From the NCBI GenBank assembly GCA_903883985.1, contig CAISDD010000407.1:1-26325 (forward strand): a DNA stretch of 26,325 nt. Direction: 5' to 3'. This document shows, one piece after another, positions 16,025-24,257 of the stretch. Positions within the stretch are counted from its first letter, which is position 1, and every line of letters starts with the position of its first letter. The notes beneath the pieces are model-generated. The model was not told the DNA's origin. It did not search any database and was given only the letters and a program-made list of their open reading frames with translations. This stretch comes from an uncultured Pseudomonadota bacterium. Lineage in GTDB: Bacteria; Pseudomonadota; Gammaproteobacteria; Burkholderiales; Thiobacillaceae. A program made the translations under genes and the position numbers.

Positions 16025-19000
16025 ATGAAATGCAGCACAAAAGTGTTCAACGGCCTGCTGGCCGCGGCCCTGATCGGCCTGACCGCCCTGCTGACCGGTT
16101 GCGGCTCGGGTGGGGCGAGTGGCGGCACTTCGACGAGCGGCGGCACGACGACGCCTACCGCGACGATCACCGGCACGGCGGCGACCGGTGCGGCCATGGC
16201 CGGTGCCACCATCACGGTGAAAGATGCCAAGGGCGCGCTGGTGGGCACGACCACGGCGACGACGGGCGGCACCTACACCCTCAGCGTCGCGACCCCCGCG
16301 AATTACACCCCCCCCTTCATGCTGCAGGCGGTTCCTGCTTCGGGGAGCCCCGCTTCCCCACAGTACAGCCTCCTCCTGAACGCACTGGTTGCGGCGACCA
16401 CGACGAACGTCGACATCACCCCGGTCACCAGCTTGATCCTGTATGAGGCGACCAAGACCAACCTCGCCACGGTATTCACCACACCCGCCTCCTACAGCAG
16501 CCTGAGCAGTTCCATACTGACTCAGGCGCAAAACAACGTCGTCACCAACCTTCCTGCACTTAGTACCGTAGCGGCATCGACGAATTTCTTCACCCAGACC
16601 TTCACAGCCAACGGCACGGATGCCTATGACAAGGCGCTGGATACGCTGGGCGTAACCGGCATCACCTTTAGCGGCAACGCGCCGACCCTGACGAACGCGG
16701 CTGGCGCCACGGTTACTTATAATCCCACCACACCGCTGTATCCGATCAAGGCGGTGGTCGTGGCCGCCGGGAGTGCGCAACAAGTCGCCGACGGCGCCAG
16801 TTATAACCTGATCACGGCCACGGTCACCAATACCCAGAGCGCTCCGTCGGCGGGGGTCACGGTCGATTATTCCACCAGTGCCGGCACCCTTTACGCCAGC
16901 ACGACCGCAACGGCTTCGAGTTCCTCGGCCATCACCGACGCGAGCGGCGTCGCCAGGATGTACCTGAAGGCCAGCACCGTGGTCGGCTCGGCCACCGTTA
17001 GCGCGCAGAGCGCCGACAAGGCCGCTTCCGGAACGGCGAGCGTGAAATTCATCGCCGGGGCACCTGCGGCCATAGGCCTGAGCGCCTCGCCCAGCAGCGT
17101 CATTCCCGGTGCATCCACCATACTGACTGCCGTGGTCACGGATGCAAATGGCAATCTGGTCGCCGATGGCGAGAGCGTGACTCTCAGCACCAGTCCCAAT
17201 ACGGGCAATTTTGGCGGCTCGCCCATCGTTACCCTCACCACCAAGAACGGCTATATCACCCAGTCCTATACGGCGGGTAACACTTCCGGCACGGAGACGA
17301 TCACGGCCACCGCCACCAACAGCGTCAACAAGCTGCTGGTATTGACCATTTCCTCCGCAGCCCCCGCGATTACCCGCGTTACCCTCTCTTCCGCTTCCAG
17401 CAGCCTCATCGCTGACGGCCACAGCAGCACCACCTTGACCGCCACCGTGCAGGACAGCGGCGGCAAGGGGGTGCCGGGTGCCTTGGTCGCGTTCGCCACT
17501 TCCGCGGGCGTTGTGACCCCGACCTCGGCCACCACCAACGCCAGCGGCGTGGCAACCGCCACGCTCACCTCGGGTACGCAGGTGCTCACCGCCGCCGTGA
17601 CAGCCAGCGCGAATGGCATCACGGCCACGAGCAACGTTGGCTACACTGCGGGTGCGGGTGCCGCGGTCGGCATCAATGCCATGCCCAGCACGGTCAAACC
17701 TGCCGGCACCTCCACGGTGACCGTTTCCGTGGTCGATGCCAACGGCAATGCTGTCAGTAATGAACCCGTCACGCTCTCGTTCACTGCCAAAGGCAGCGGC
17801 ACGCCCAGCCTGAGCGCAGTTTCCGGCTCCACCGATGCCAATGGCCTGCTGGCCGTCACCTATACGGCCGGTTCCAGCAATGGCACGGATACCATACTGG
17901 CCACGAGCAGCAAGGGCAAAACAAGCTCAAGCAACATCACGGTCAGCAATACGACCGTGATCGGTTCGATCACCACGAGTGCGAACAGCGGCAGCATCCC
18001 GGTAGGCGGCAGCACGGTGATCCGCGCGCTGGTGAAGGACAACAATGGACTGGCCGCACCCGGCGTCACGGTGGCCTTCGCCACCACGGCGGGCACACTG
18101 TCCAGTCCGAGCGCAATAACGGATGTGAACGGCATCGCCTCCGTCACACTGAGCGCGGGTACCCAGATATTGACGGCAAGCGTGAGTGCGACGATTTCCG
18201 GGTTCAGCAGCACGACTCCGGTCAACTTCACGGCAGGCGCGCCGAGCAATGTGGTGTTGAGCGCGGCGCCCAACTCGGTTAAGCCCGGGGGTACATCGAG
18301 CATTTCCGCCTATGTGACGGACGCGAGCGGCAACCCGGTGGTGGGTCAGACGGTCACTTTTTCGATTCCGACCAGGGGCAGCGGCCAGCCCATGCTTTCT
18401 GCGGTCACTGCGGCCACCAGCAGCAATGGTCTGGCGACCGTGACCTACACGGCGGGGACAGGAACCGGTACGGACACAGTGACGGCGATCACCAGCAATG
18501 GTGTCACGCCTGCAACCCCGGTGAGCATCAGTGTGAGCCCGACCACTGTGGTGGTGGGTTCGGTCGTAGTCACCAGCAACAGCGCGACGATTCCGGTAAA
18601 TGGCAACACCCAGGTTCAGGCCATGGTCAAAGACACCGGCGGTCAGTCCGTCCCGGGAGTCACGGTCACCTTCAGTAGCAGCACGGCGATTGTCGGCGGC
18701 AATGCCGGCACACTGAGCCCTGCGAGTGCGGTTACCGACGCTACGGGTGTCGCGCGTGCGACCCTGACGGCCGGCAACGCGATCCTGACCGCTACGATCA
18801 GCGCCAGTACGGGCGGCATTAGTGGCAGCACCCAGGTGGGCTTTACCACTGGGGCCGCGGCTGTCGTGAGTGTGAGCGCCTCGCCCAATGCCGTGAAGCA
18901 CGGCGGCGCATCGACCCTGACGATTGCGGTCGTGGATGGCAATGGCAACCCGGTGGCCAACGAGCCGATCACGCTTTCTTTCACCAGTCACGGCAGCGGC

Positions 19001-22000
19001 GTGCCGACCCTGAATCTCACCAGCGGCACCACCAACAGCAGCGGCCTGCTATTCGCCACTTATGCGGCGGGGGCGACCAGCGGGTTGACAGACATCGTCA
19101 AGGCAGTGGCCAGCACCGGAGCCAATGGCAGCACCACGATCACGGTCAACGACAGCAATGCGGTGGTGGGCACGGTCACGCTGGTTGCGGCGAACACCAG
19201 CATTCTGGTGAGCACGAGCACGGTACTCACTGCCACAGTGCTCGACACCGGCGGTCAGCCGATCTCCGGGGCCAGTGTCAGTTTTGGCACGAATGGGGGC
19301 ACTCTGTCCTCCGCGATAGGTACGACCAATGCCAGCGGTGTGGCGACTACGACCTTGACTGCGGGCACCGCGACCCAGGCCGCGACGGTGCGCGCTTCAG
19401 CCAGCAATGTGAGCGGCAGTGCGGTCGTGAACATCACGTCAGGCACGGCCGCAGTGGTCGGCCTCAATGCCATGCCCAACACGGTGAAGCCGGGCGGGAC
19501 TTCCCTCCTCACCGTGGCGGTGACGGACGCAAACGGCAACGTGGTTGCGAATGAACCGGTTAACCTGACCTTTACCGCGAGTGGCAGCGGCACGCCCAGC
19601 CTGAGCGCGGTGTTGGGTACGACCAACGCCAATGGCCTACTGGTGGTGAACTACACGGCGGGTGCGAATGCGGGCAGCGATACCCTAAGCGCCAGGACCA
19701 GCACGGGGGTGATCAAACCCACGACGATCATCGTGAGCGCCAGTGCCACCGTAATCGGCTCGGTCACCACGTCGGCCAACAGCGGCAGTATCCCGGTGGG
19801 CGGCAGCACGGTGATCCGTGCGCTGGTTAAGGACAACAATGGCCTGGTGGTACAGAACGCCACGGTAGCGTTCAGCACCACGGCGGGAACCCTGAGTGGG
19901 GCGACGGTGACGGATGTCAACGGCATCGCCAGCGTCACCTTGAGCGCAGGAACCCAGATATTGACGGCAACCGTGTCGGCCTCGATTTCTGGATTTACCA
20001 GCACGGTCCCGGTTGCCTTTACCTCGGGTGCGGCGAACGCGGTCGGCGTCAGTGCTGCGCCTAGCGCAGTCAAGCCCGGTGGGACTTCGAGTCTCTCCGC
20101 CTATGTGGTGGATGCGAATAACAATCCCGTGGCAGGTGAAACGGTCACGTTCTCGATTTCTATCAAGGGCAGCGGCCAGGCGACCCTCGCGGTGGTCTCG
20201 GCAGCGACCAGCAACAATGGACTGGCGACTGTGACCTACACGGCGGGCACGGGCAGCGGGACGGATACGGTGACCGCGCTGACCAGCAACGGCAAGTCTG
20301 GCTCCACGAATATTACGGTCAACCCCAGTGCCACGGTCGTCAGCAGCATCGCCCTGGTCAGCGGCGCCACTTCCCTGCCGGCCGACGGCACGAGCGCGGC
20401 GACGCTGCGAGCGAACGTGATGAGCGGCGCCAGCCCCGCGGTCGGCGTCACGGTCACTTTCGCCGCCAGTGGTGGCGGACTCAGTGCGATCACCGCTGTG
20501 ACCGACTCCAGCGGCAACGCCCAGGTGACGCTGACCAGCCCAACCCATACCGGCACGGTCACGGTTACGGCAACGGCCTCCGGTTTCGTCGCCAGCCAAA
20601 GCGTGGCTATCGTCGCCGGGTCGCCAACGGTTGGCAACTTCGTGCTTTCGGCCAATCCCGCGACGGTCAATGCGGGCGGAACTTCAACCCTGACCGCCAT
20701 CGTGCTGGATGCCAACAGCAACCCGGTCGTGGGCCAGACGGTCACGTTCTCGATCAAGACCAACACCAGCGGCGGCAGCATGACGACCGCCACCGCTGTG
20801 ACCAATGCCAGCGGCATCGCCAGTGGCACTTATACGGGAGGGAATACTCTTGGAACGGACACGGTTCAGGCCGCGCTGGTTGGAGGGCTGACCACGCCGA
20901 CCAGCGTGTTGGTTGCCGGTGGGACGGTGAATGCCCTATCCATCGCTACTTCGAGCACCTCGGTAAAGTCGGACAACAGCTTGCCTGGCGCCATCATCAC
21001 CGTGACCGCACTGTCCTCGACCAAAGCCGTATTATCGGGAATTACGGTCAACTTTTCGGCAGACGGCGGGCAACTTAGTGCCCAGTCGGTGACGACGCTC
21101 GCCAACGGCCAGGCAGTGGTGACCTTCTACTCGGGCGCGCAGAACAAGAGCAACGCCACCTATACGATCACGGCCTCAGCAGCCGGCGCGTCCGATGTGC
21201 TGATCCCCATCCAGGTAGTGGGGTCCACCGTGAGCTTGACGACTACGGCGAGCAGCCTGACCGCGGGCGGCACCCCAGCCTCCCTCACCGTCACGGCCAA
21301 GGACGCGGGTGGCACGGGTATCTACAATGTGCCGGTGACGCTGAGCCAGACCGGTGCGGGCGGTTTGACGCTTTCCACATGCGCCTACGCAGGACAGGTC
21401 ACTGCGAACACGACCGACGTCAACGGCCAATGCACCGTGGTTGTGAATGGCGTTGCCGCGGGCTCGACCACTGTGACCGCTGCCGCGCTGGGCGCCACCG
21501 CCACGCAAGGCTTCGCCGTGCTGCCTGCGACCACTTTCGGTATCAGTGCTATCGCTTACACCATCAACAATGTGCCCGTGGTCGGAGCCAACACGGACGT
21601 CACGACCGGGAAATCCAGCCTGCATATCTCGGCCGGAGCCAACTTCCTGACCTTTAACGTGACCGCGCCGACTCAGGCATCGGTGCGCTTGTCCACGACT
21701 GTGGGAACCTGGTTGACCTGTCCCGGCGGAACAGCAGGAGGCAGCGTGTGTACCACTTCTGTGGCTGCTAAAACGGCCAGCGCCGCGTTGACCTCCGCGA
21801 TTTCGGGTAAGGCCAGCGTCCAGGTGGATGGCCTGGATGCCAGCGGCAATGTGACCGGAACGGTGAACCATACTGTTTACGTCACCGGCACGACGGCGAC
21901 GAGCGTCTATCTTCAGGCATCTGCTTCCAACATCCAGCCGAGTTCGGGTGGCACCAGCCACACCCTCTCCTTGATCGCCACCGCGCGTGACGCCAATGGT

Positions 22001-22807
22001 CAACCCGTGGGCGGCGTGCCGATCTCGTTCACCATGATCAACACGACGGGAGGGGGAGAGACCATTTCCCCCGTGATCCAGACCACTTCGGATGGCACAA
22101 ATTCGACCAACCCGCTGGGACAGGCGGTAGTCACCTTCACTTCCGGTTCGCTGCCCTCCGGCCAGTCAAATTCGAGTGTGCAGATCATGGCTACCGCCTG
22201 GTCGGGGGGCAATCCGGTATCGAATACGCAGAATATCGTGATTGGCGGCACGGCGGGCTCGGTGGTGATCGGCGCCGGTACCACGATCACCGCCGATGCC
22301 GCCACGCACACGGTGTACGCCTACCCGATGTCGGTGCTGGTGGCGGACTCCAATGGCAATCCGGTGCCTACCGGCACGGTGGTCAGCTTGAGCGTCTGGC
22401 CGGTCGACGATGCGAAGGGTTACTGGGTGCCGACCGGGTCGGTCCCGAATACAGTGTGCGTTTCGAGTGCGGCCCCTGGCAGTGTTACCGCACTTACCTG
22501 GCTGCCGAACGAGGATTTAAACGAAGACCTGATCCTGGAAGCAGGTGAAGACACCAATGGCAACGGCAGGCTCGATCCACCCAACTCCGCGGCCGGCACC
22601 CTGCCTTCTTCGGTGGTGACCGATGCCAATGGCGTGGCCAGTTTCAACCTCAGCTACCTCATCCAGAACGCAGCCTGGGTCAAGGTTAGGGTACGTGCTT
22701 CCGCGCTGGTTCAGGGCAGCGAAACTTCCAGCCAGCTTGTCTTCGTCCTGCCTGCGATGGCAACCGATGCAGCTACCTGCGTCCTGCCGAACTCGCCGTT
22801 CAACTAA
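16025..22807 (+). CDS. Giant lipoprotein with about 18 tandem bacterial Ig-like (Big_1/invasin-type) domains
   Basis: This is a 2260-residue lipoprotein. The lipobox is LLTGC (Cys26) followed by Gly, so no inner-membrane retention Asp at +2. Next come a Gly/Ser/Thr linker, a carboxypeptidase-regulatory-like beta domain (about 45-100, TAATGAAMAGATITVKD), a non-repeat region to about 235, then Ig-like modules of 90-100 residues from about nucleotide 16740 to the end. Modules alternate between two types: one with SGSIPVGGSTVIRALVKDNN, the other with NAMPNTVKPGGTSLLTVAV and DANGNPV. The core is free of cysteine; six cysteines occur in the last quarter. Near the end lies DTNGNGRLD (residues 2176-2184), a calcium-loop-like motif. 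The role is probably an adhesin or envelope-spanning filament. It follows pilQ by 70 bases without a clear terminator, so it may be expressed with the pilus. There is no sorting signal or passenger-secretion barrel. Substrate or ligand is unknown. Confidence 0.9.
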   Translation: MKCSTKVFNGLLAAALIGLTALLTGCGSGGASGGTSTSGGTTTPTATITGTAATGAAMAGATITVKDAKGALVGTTTATTGGTYTLSVATPANYTPPFMLQAVPASGSPASPQYSLLLNALVAATTTNVDITPVTSLILYEATKTNLATVFTTPASYSSLSSSILTQAQNNVVTNLPALSTVAASTNFFTQTFTANGTDAYDKALDTLGVTGITFSGNAPTLTNAAGATVTYNPTTPLYPIKAVVVAAGSAQQVADGASYNLITATVTNTQSAPSAGVTVDYSTSAGTLYASTTATASSSSAITDASGVARMYLKASTVVGSATVSAQSADKAASGTASVKFIAGAPAAIGLSASPSSVIPGASTILTAVVTDANGNLVADGESVTLSTSPNTGNFGGSPIVTLTTKNGYITQSYTAGNTSGTETITATATNSVNKLLVLTISSAAPAITRVTLSSASSSLIADGHSSTTLTATVQDSGGKGVPGALVAFATSAGVVTPTSATTNASGVATATLTSGTQVLTAAVTASANGITATSNVGYTAGAGAAVGINAMPSTVKPAGTSTVTVSVVDANGNAVSNEPVTLSFTAKGSGTPSLSAVSGSTDANGLLAVTYTAGSSNGTDTILATSSKGKTSSSNITVSNTTVIGSITTSANSGSIPVGGSTVIRALVKDNNGLAAPGVTVAFATTAGTLSSPSAITDVNGIASVTLSAGTQILTASVSATISGFSSTTPVNFTAGAPSNVVLSAAPNSVKPGGTSSISAYVTDASGNPVVGQTVTFSIPTRGSGQPMLSAVTAATSSNGLATVTYTAGTGTGTDTVTAITSNGVTPATPVSISVSPTTVVVGSVVVTSNSATIPVNGNTQVQAMVKDTGGQSVPGVTVTFSSSTAIVGGNAGTLSPASAVTDATGVARATLTAGNAILTATISASTGGISGSTQVGFTTGAAAVVSVSASPNAVKHGGASTLTIAVVDGNGNPVANEPITLSFTSHGSGVPTLNLTSGTTNSSGLLFATYAAGATSGLTDIVKAVASTGANGSTTITVNDSNAVVGTVTLVAANTSILVSTSTVLTATVLDTGGQPISGASVSFGTNGGTLSSAIGTTNASGVATTTLTAGTATQAATVRASASNVSGSAVVNITSGTAAVVGLNAMPNTVKPGGTSLLTVAVTDANGNVVANEPVNLTFTASGSGTPSLSAVLGTTNANGLLVVNYTAGANAGSDTLSARTSTGVIKPTTIIVSASATVIGSVTTSANSGSIPVGGSTVIRALVKDNNGLVVQNATVAFSTTAGTLSGATVTDVNGIASVTLSAGTQILTATVSASISGFTSTVPVAFTSGAANAVGVSAAPSAVKPGGTSSLSAYVVDANNNPVAGETVTFSISIKGSGQATLAVVSAATSNNGLATVTYTAGTGSGTDTVTALTSNGKSGSTNITVNPSATVVSSIALVSGATSLPADGTSAATLRANVMSGASPAVGVTVTFAASGGGLSAITAVTDSSGNAQVTLTSPTHTGTVTVTATASGFVASQSVAIVAGSPTVGNFVLSANPATVNAGGTSTLTAIVLDANSNPVVGQTVTFSIKTNTSGGSMTTATAVTNASGIASGTYTGGNTLGTDTVQAALVGGLTTPTSVLVAGGTVNALSIATSSTSVKSDNSLPGAIITVTALSSTKAVLSGITVNFSADGGQLSAQSVTTLANGQAVVTFYSGAQNKSNATYTITASAAGASDVLIPIQVVGSTVSLTTTASSLTAGGTPASLTVTAKDAGGTGIYNVPVTLSQTGAGGLTLSTCAYAGQVTANTTDVNGQCTVVVNGVAAGSTTVTAAALGATATQGFAVLPATTFGISAIAYTINNVPVVGANTDVTTGKSSLHISAGANFLTFNVTAPTQASVRLSTTVGTWLTCPGGTAGGSVCTTSVAAKTASAALTSAISGKASVQVDGLDASGNVTGTVNHTVYVTGTTATSVYLQASASNIQPSSGGTSHTLSLIATARDANGQPVGGVPISFTMINTTGGGETISPVIQTTSDGTNSTNPLGQAVVTFTSGSLPSGQSNSSVQIMATAWSGGNPVSNTQNIVIGGTAGSVVIGAGTTITADAATHTVYAYPMSVLVADSNGNPVPTGTVVSLSVWPVDDAKGYWVPTGSVPNTVCVSSAAPGSVTALTWLPNEDLNEDLILEAGEDTNGNGRLDPPNSAAGTLPSSVVTDANGVASFNLSYLIQNAAWVKVRVRASALVQGSETSSQLVFVLPAMATDAATCVLPNSPFN
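17665..18540 (+). repeat. Three-domain block of the giant gene, first copy
   Basis: Ig-like modules starting near 17665, 17956 and 18250 form a block that recurs, module for module, at about 19455-20330, a shift of about 1.79 kb. Shared DNA includes GGCGGCAGCACGGTGATCCG and CCCAGATATTGACGGCAA. The three modules between the copies (18545-19450) are less similar to the block. Confidence 0.75.
19455..20330 (+). repeat. Three-domain block of the giant gene, second copy
   Basis: This is the counterpart of 17665-18540. The middle module pair (17956 and 19750) shares the protein stretch TTSANSGSIPVGGSTVIRAL exactly, and the third pair shares NGLATVTYTAGTG and VKPGGTSS. Similarity at DNA level points to relatively recent duplication or gene conversion inside the gene. 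Boundaries are approximate. Confidence 0.75.
22508..22576 (+). other. Acidic calcium-loop-like motif in the C-terminal module
   Basis: The encoded stretch starts NEDLNED and ends DTNGNGRLD (residues 2162-2184 of the giant lipoprotein). DxNxNGxxD is the spacing of EF-hand/dockerin-like calcium loops. It lies just before the last beta-rich segment (VVTDANGVASFNLSYL). Calcium binding is an inference from spacing of the acidic and Asn side chains. Confidence 0.5.
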
Positions 22808-22830
22808 ACTGAGTCGACTACGAGGTAAAT

Positions 22831-23058
22831 ATGTTGAAACCATCCATACTGATGATCATCCTGGCCCTGGCCCTGGCTTTATCGGCCTGTGGCAAATCGG
22901 ACAAGGAAGAAAAGCATCAGGTCCAGTTGCAGACCCAGGCCAACAAGGCGCGCATGGATTTGCAGGACAAGGCGGATGCCCTGGCGCGCAACCCGCCGCC
23001 TGAGTTGATCAAGGCGGCTCAGGAACAGGCTGCGGCTAGAGCCCAGGGCAAGCAATAA
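22831..23058 (+). CDS. Small helical lipoprotein downstream of the giant Ig-repeat gene
   Basis: This 75-residue lipoprotein has a signal peptide with core LMIILALALALSAC (Cys20 as the lipidation site) followed by Gly and Lys, favouring the outer membrane. The mature 56 residues are highly charged, Gln/Ala/Lys-rich and predicted helical (QTQANKARMDLQDKADALAR, then PPPELIKAAQEQ). The ribosome binding site GAGG lies at 22822-22825. It begins 23 bases after the giant gene, so it is probably in the same transcript. I do not recognise the family. An accessory role for the giant lipoprotein or pilus is suggested only by position. Confidence 0.8.
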   Translation: MLKPSILMIILALALALSACGKSDKEEKHQVQLQTQANKARMDLQDKADALARNPPPELIKAAQEQAAARAQGKQ

Positions 23059-23069
23059 GCCAGCGGCGC

Positions 23070-23095
23070 CGGTAGCGCCCTATGCTCGGCTACCG
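23070..23095 (+). terminator. Possible hairpin after the small lipoprotein gene
   Basis: CGGTAGC (23070-23076) pairs perfectly with GCTACCG (23089-23095) around a 12-base loop, starting 11 bases after the lipoprotein stop. No run of T follows, so it is not a standard intrinsic terminator. It may act as a transcript-end stabiliser or a weak terminator between the convergent genes. Confidence 0.3.
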
Positions 23096-23158
23096 ACCCA
23101 CTGCCTGGCGCGTCAGTCACCGCAGGCATTCACCACTCGGGTGAATTCAGGCGCCCTC

Positions 23159-23182
23159 GTAGGAGCGGGCTTGCCCGCGATA
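23159..23182 (+). repeat. Single REP element
   Basis: The sequence starts GTAGGAGCGGGCTTGCCCGC and closely matches the REP halves at 383-458. It sits between the convergent ends of the small lipoprotein gene and the minus-strand exported protein gene, a typical REP position. A degraded fragment of an opposite half (TCGCGGGCAG, about 23194-23203) may remain. Confidence 0.8.
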
Positions 23183-23229
23183 CAACGGTGGCGGTCGCGG
23201 GCAGTCTGCGCGTCAGGCCTGGATAGTGA

Positions 23230-23652
23230 TCATTGTGGTAATGAATCCAGCAAGGTATTCATTTCCTTGAAGCGTGGTGCCTGGGAAGTGAGCGCCATGG
23301 CCCGTGCTTTGAGTCGCGAACCGGCCATCAGGGCCGGTACGATGTCCTCGTCACGGGTCTTTTTGAAGGCCTCCCACACCTCCTTGAACTGGCCCAGCGT
23401 CGGACGGGCGCCGCGTAGCGCATCGTTCTTCAAGGCGGCTCCCAGGAGTGCATCCAGGTGTTTGCTCGATTTGATCACATCCTCGTAGCGCATTTCCAGG
23501 ACGGAGTGGTCGTCCTCGCTCAGCATGGCCATGGTTTGCTGCCGCGACGAGGTCAGCGTGGATTTGATGTCTCCAACTGGCCCCGCTAGGACAGAGCCCG
23601 CAGAAAACAGCAAGGCGGTGGCGGTCAGTAGGGTGGCAATGACAGATTTCAT
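23230..23652 (-). CDS. Small exported all-helical protein, resembling a chemoreceptor-type four-helix sensor domain
   Basis: This 140-residue protein has a classical signal peptide (MKSVIATLLTATALLFSAGS, cleavage likely after VLA at residue 23). The mature part is predicted all-helical and charged. The segment FKEVWEAFKKTRDEDIVPAL, then ALTSQAPRFKEMNTLLDSL, resembles the last helices of the periplasmic four-helix ligand-binding domain of methyl-accepting chemotaxis proteins. There is no membrane anchor or signalling domain, so it would be a free periplasmic protein; a sensing or binding role is speculative. The frame extends upstream to 23763, but the ATG at 23652 is chosen for the signal peptide. 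Its ribosome binding site is weak. It runs convergent to the giant-lipoprotein genes. Confidence 0.75.
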   Translation of the reverse strand: MKSVIATLLTATALLFSAGSVLAGPVGDIKSTLTSSRQQTMAMLSEDDHSVLEMRYEDVIKSSKHLDALLGAALKNDALRGARPTLGQFKEVWEAFKKTRDEDIVPALMAGSRLKARAMALTSQAPRFKEMNTLLDSLPQ

Positions 23653-24253
23653 GGGGATTTCTTTGCAATGGTTGTGAACGGGAAGTGTAGTTGACCCTGG
23701 GCCGAACCGGGTAAGCTCGACGAGCGAGATCGATGGTGGTTTCTGATTTTCACTGAGATTCAACCGGTTCGGTTCTAACTCGGAAGGGGCTTGGCCGCTC
23801 GCGTGTGAGTCTTCTCACTGAAGGGGCTGGACCACAGAATTTCTCCTCTCGGGCATGGCTGATCGTCCTCATCGCACCTCGTTTCGCGTCCTGCGAGAAA
23901 AGAGGGCGGGTTGGTCTTCCTGCTAGGCCGTTTCTGGAGGGTCAAGGGCCGGTGGACCTCCTTCCATTGGTGCAACCGTCCCGTAGGGTGGAATGCCGTT
24001 TATTCCGCCGACCAAGCTACGCTGGCTCAGAACCAGGCCAGAAACGCAAAAAACGCCAGAAATCACATATACACAACAATATGACAAATATATTGCGTAT
24101 TGCCTGATTGTCATGTTTGTGGCGATAATGGCGATCTTGGTCGCGCCTGTAGGCAGAGGTCTGTTCTTCACAGGACGGTCTAGAGGCCACGGGTTTCCGC
24201 ACGGATGGGGCCGGCACCATGAAAATCAATGAAATCAATGTGGGGGTGGGGGG
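23653..24253. other. Gene-free stretch of about 600 bases
   Basis: No convincing gene is seen. It contains the second palindromic element (23982-24010), two direct copies of GAAGGGGCT (23783 and 23820) and an AT-rich patch at about 24045-24130 that stands out from the GC-rich surroundings. Short open frames here on both strands encode hydrophobic stretches from the AT-rich patch but start inside the palindrome or lack a ribosome binding site. The patch could hold the promoter of the gene at 24254, though no clear hexamer pair was found. Confidence 0.55.
23982..24010 (-). repeat. Palindromic intergenic repeat, copy B
   Basis: This is the inverted counterpart of 311-339, matching at 27 of 29 positions. 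It forms an imperfect hairpin GGTGGAAT-gccgttt-ATTCCGCC. Confidence 0.75.
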
Positions 24254-24257
24254 ATGA
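24219..24257 (+). other. Possible 12-codon leader frame overlapping the next start
   Basis: An ATG at 24219 opens a frame reading MKINEINVGVGG whose TGA overlaps the ATG at 24254 (ATGA). It contains the direct repeat ATCAATGAAATCAATG. No clear ribosome binding site precedes it, so it may be chance; if translated it would couple to the following gene. Confidence 0.15.

Noticed and set aside
16001..17422. Long open frame (473 residues) antisense to the giant lipoprotein gene; similar ones at 17927-18991 and 19685-20599
   Set aside because: They arise from the strongly biased, repetitive GC-rich codons of the sense gene; the translations are Arg/Gly/Asp-rich without domain features.
23993..24232. 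Possible small membrane protein with a hydrophobic segment in the AT-rich patch
   Set aside because: Its ATG lies inside the palindromic repeat, no ribosome binding site is present, and the opposite strand shows an equally hydrophobic frame, as expected from AT-rich DNA.
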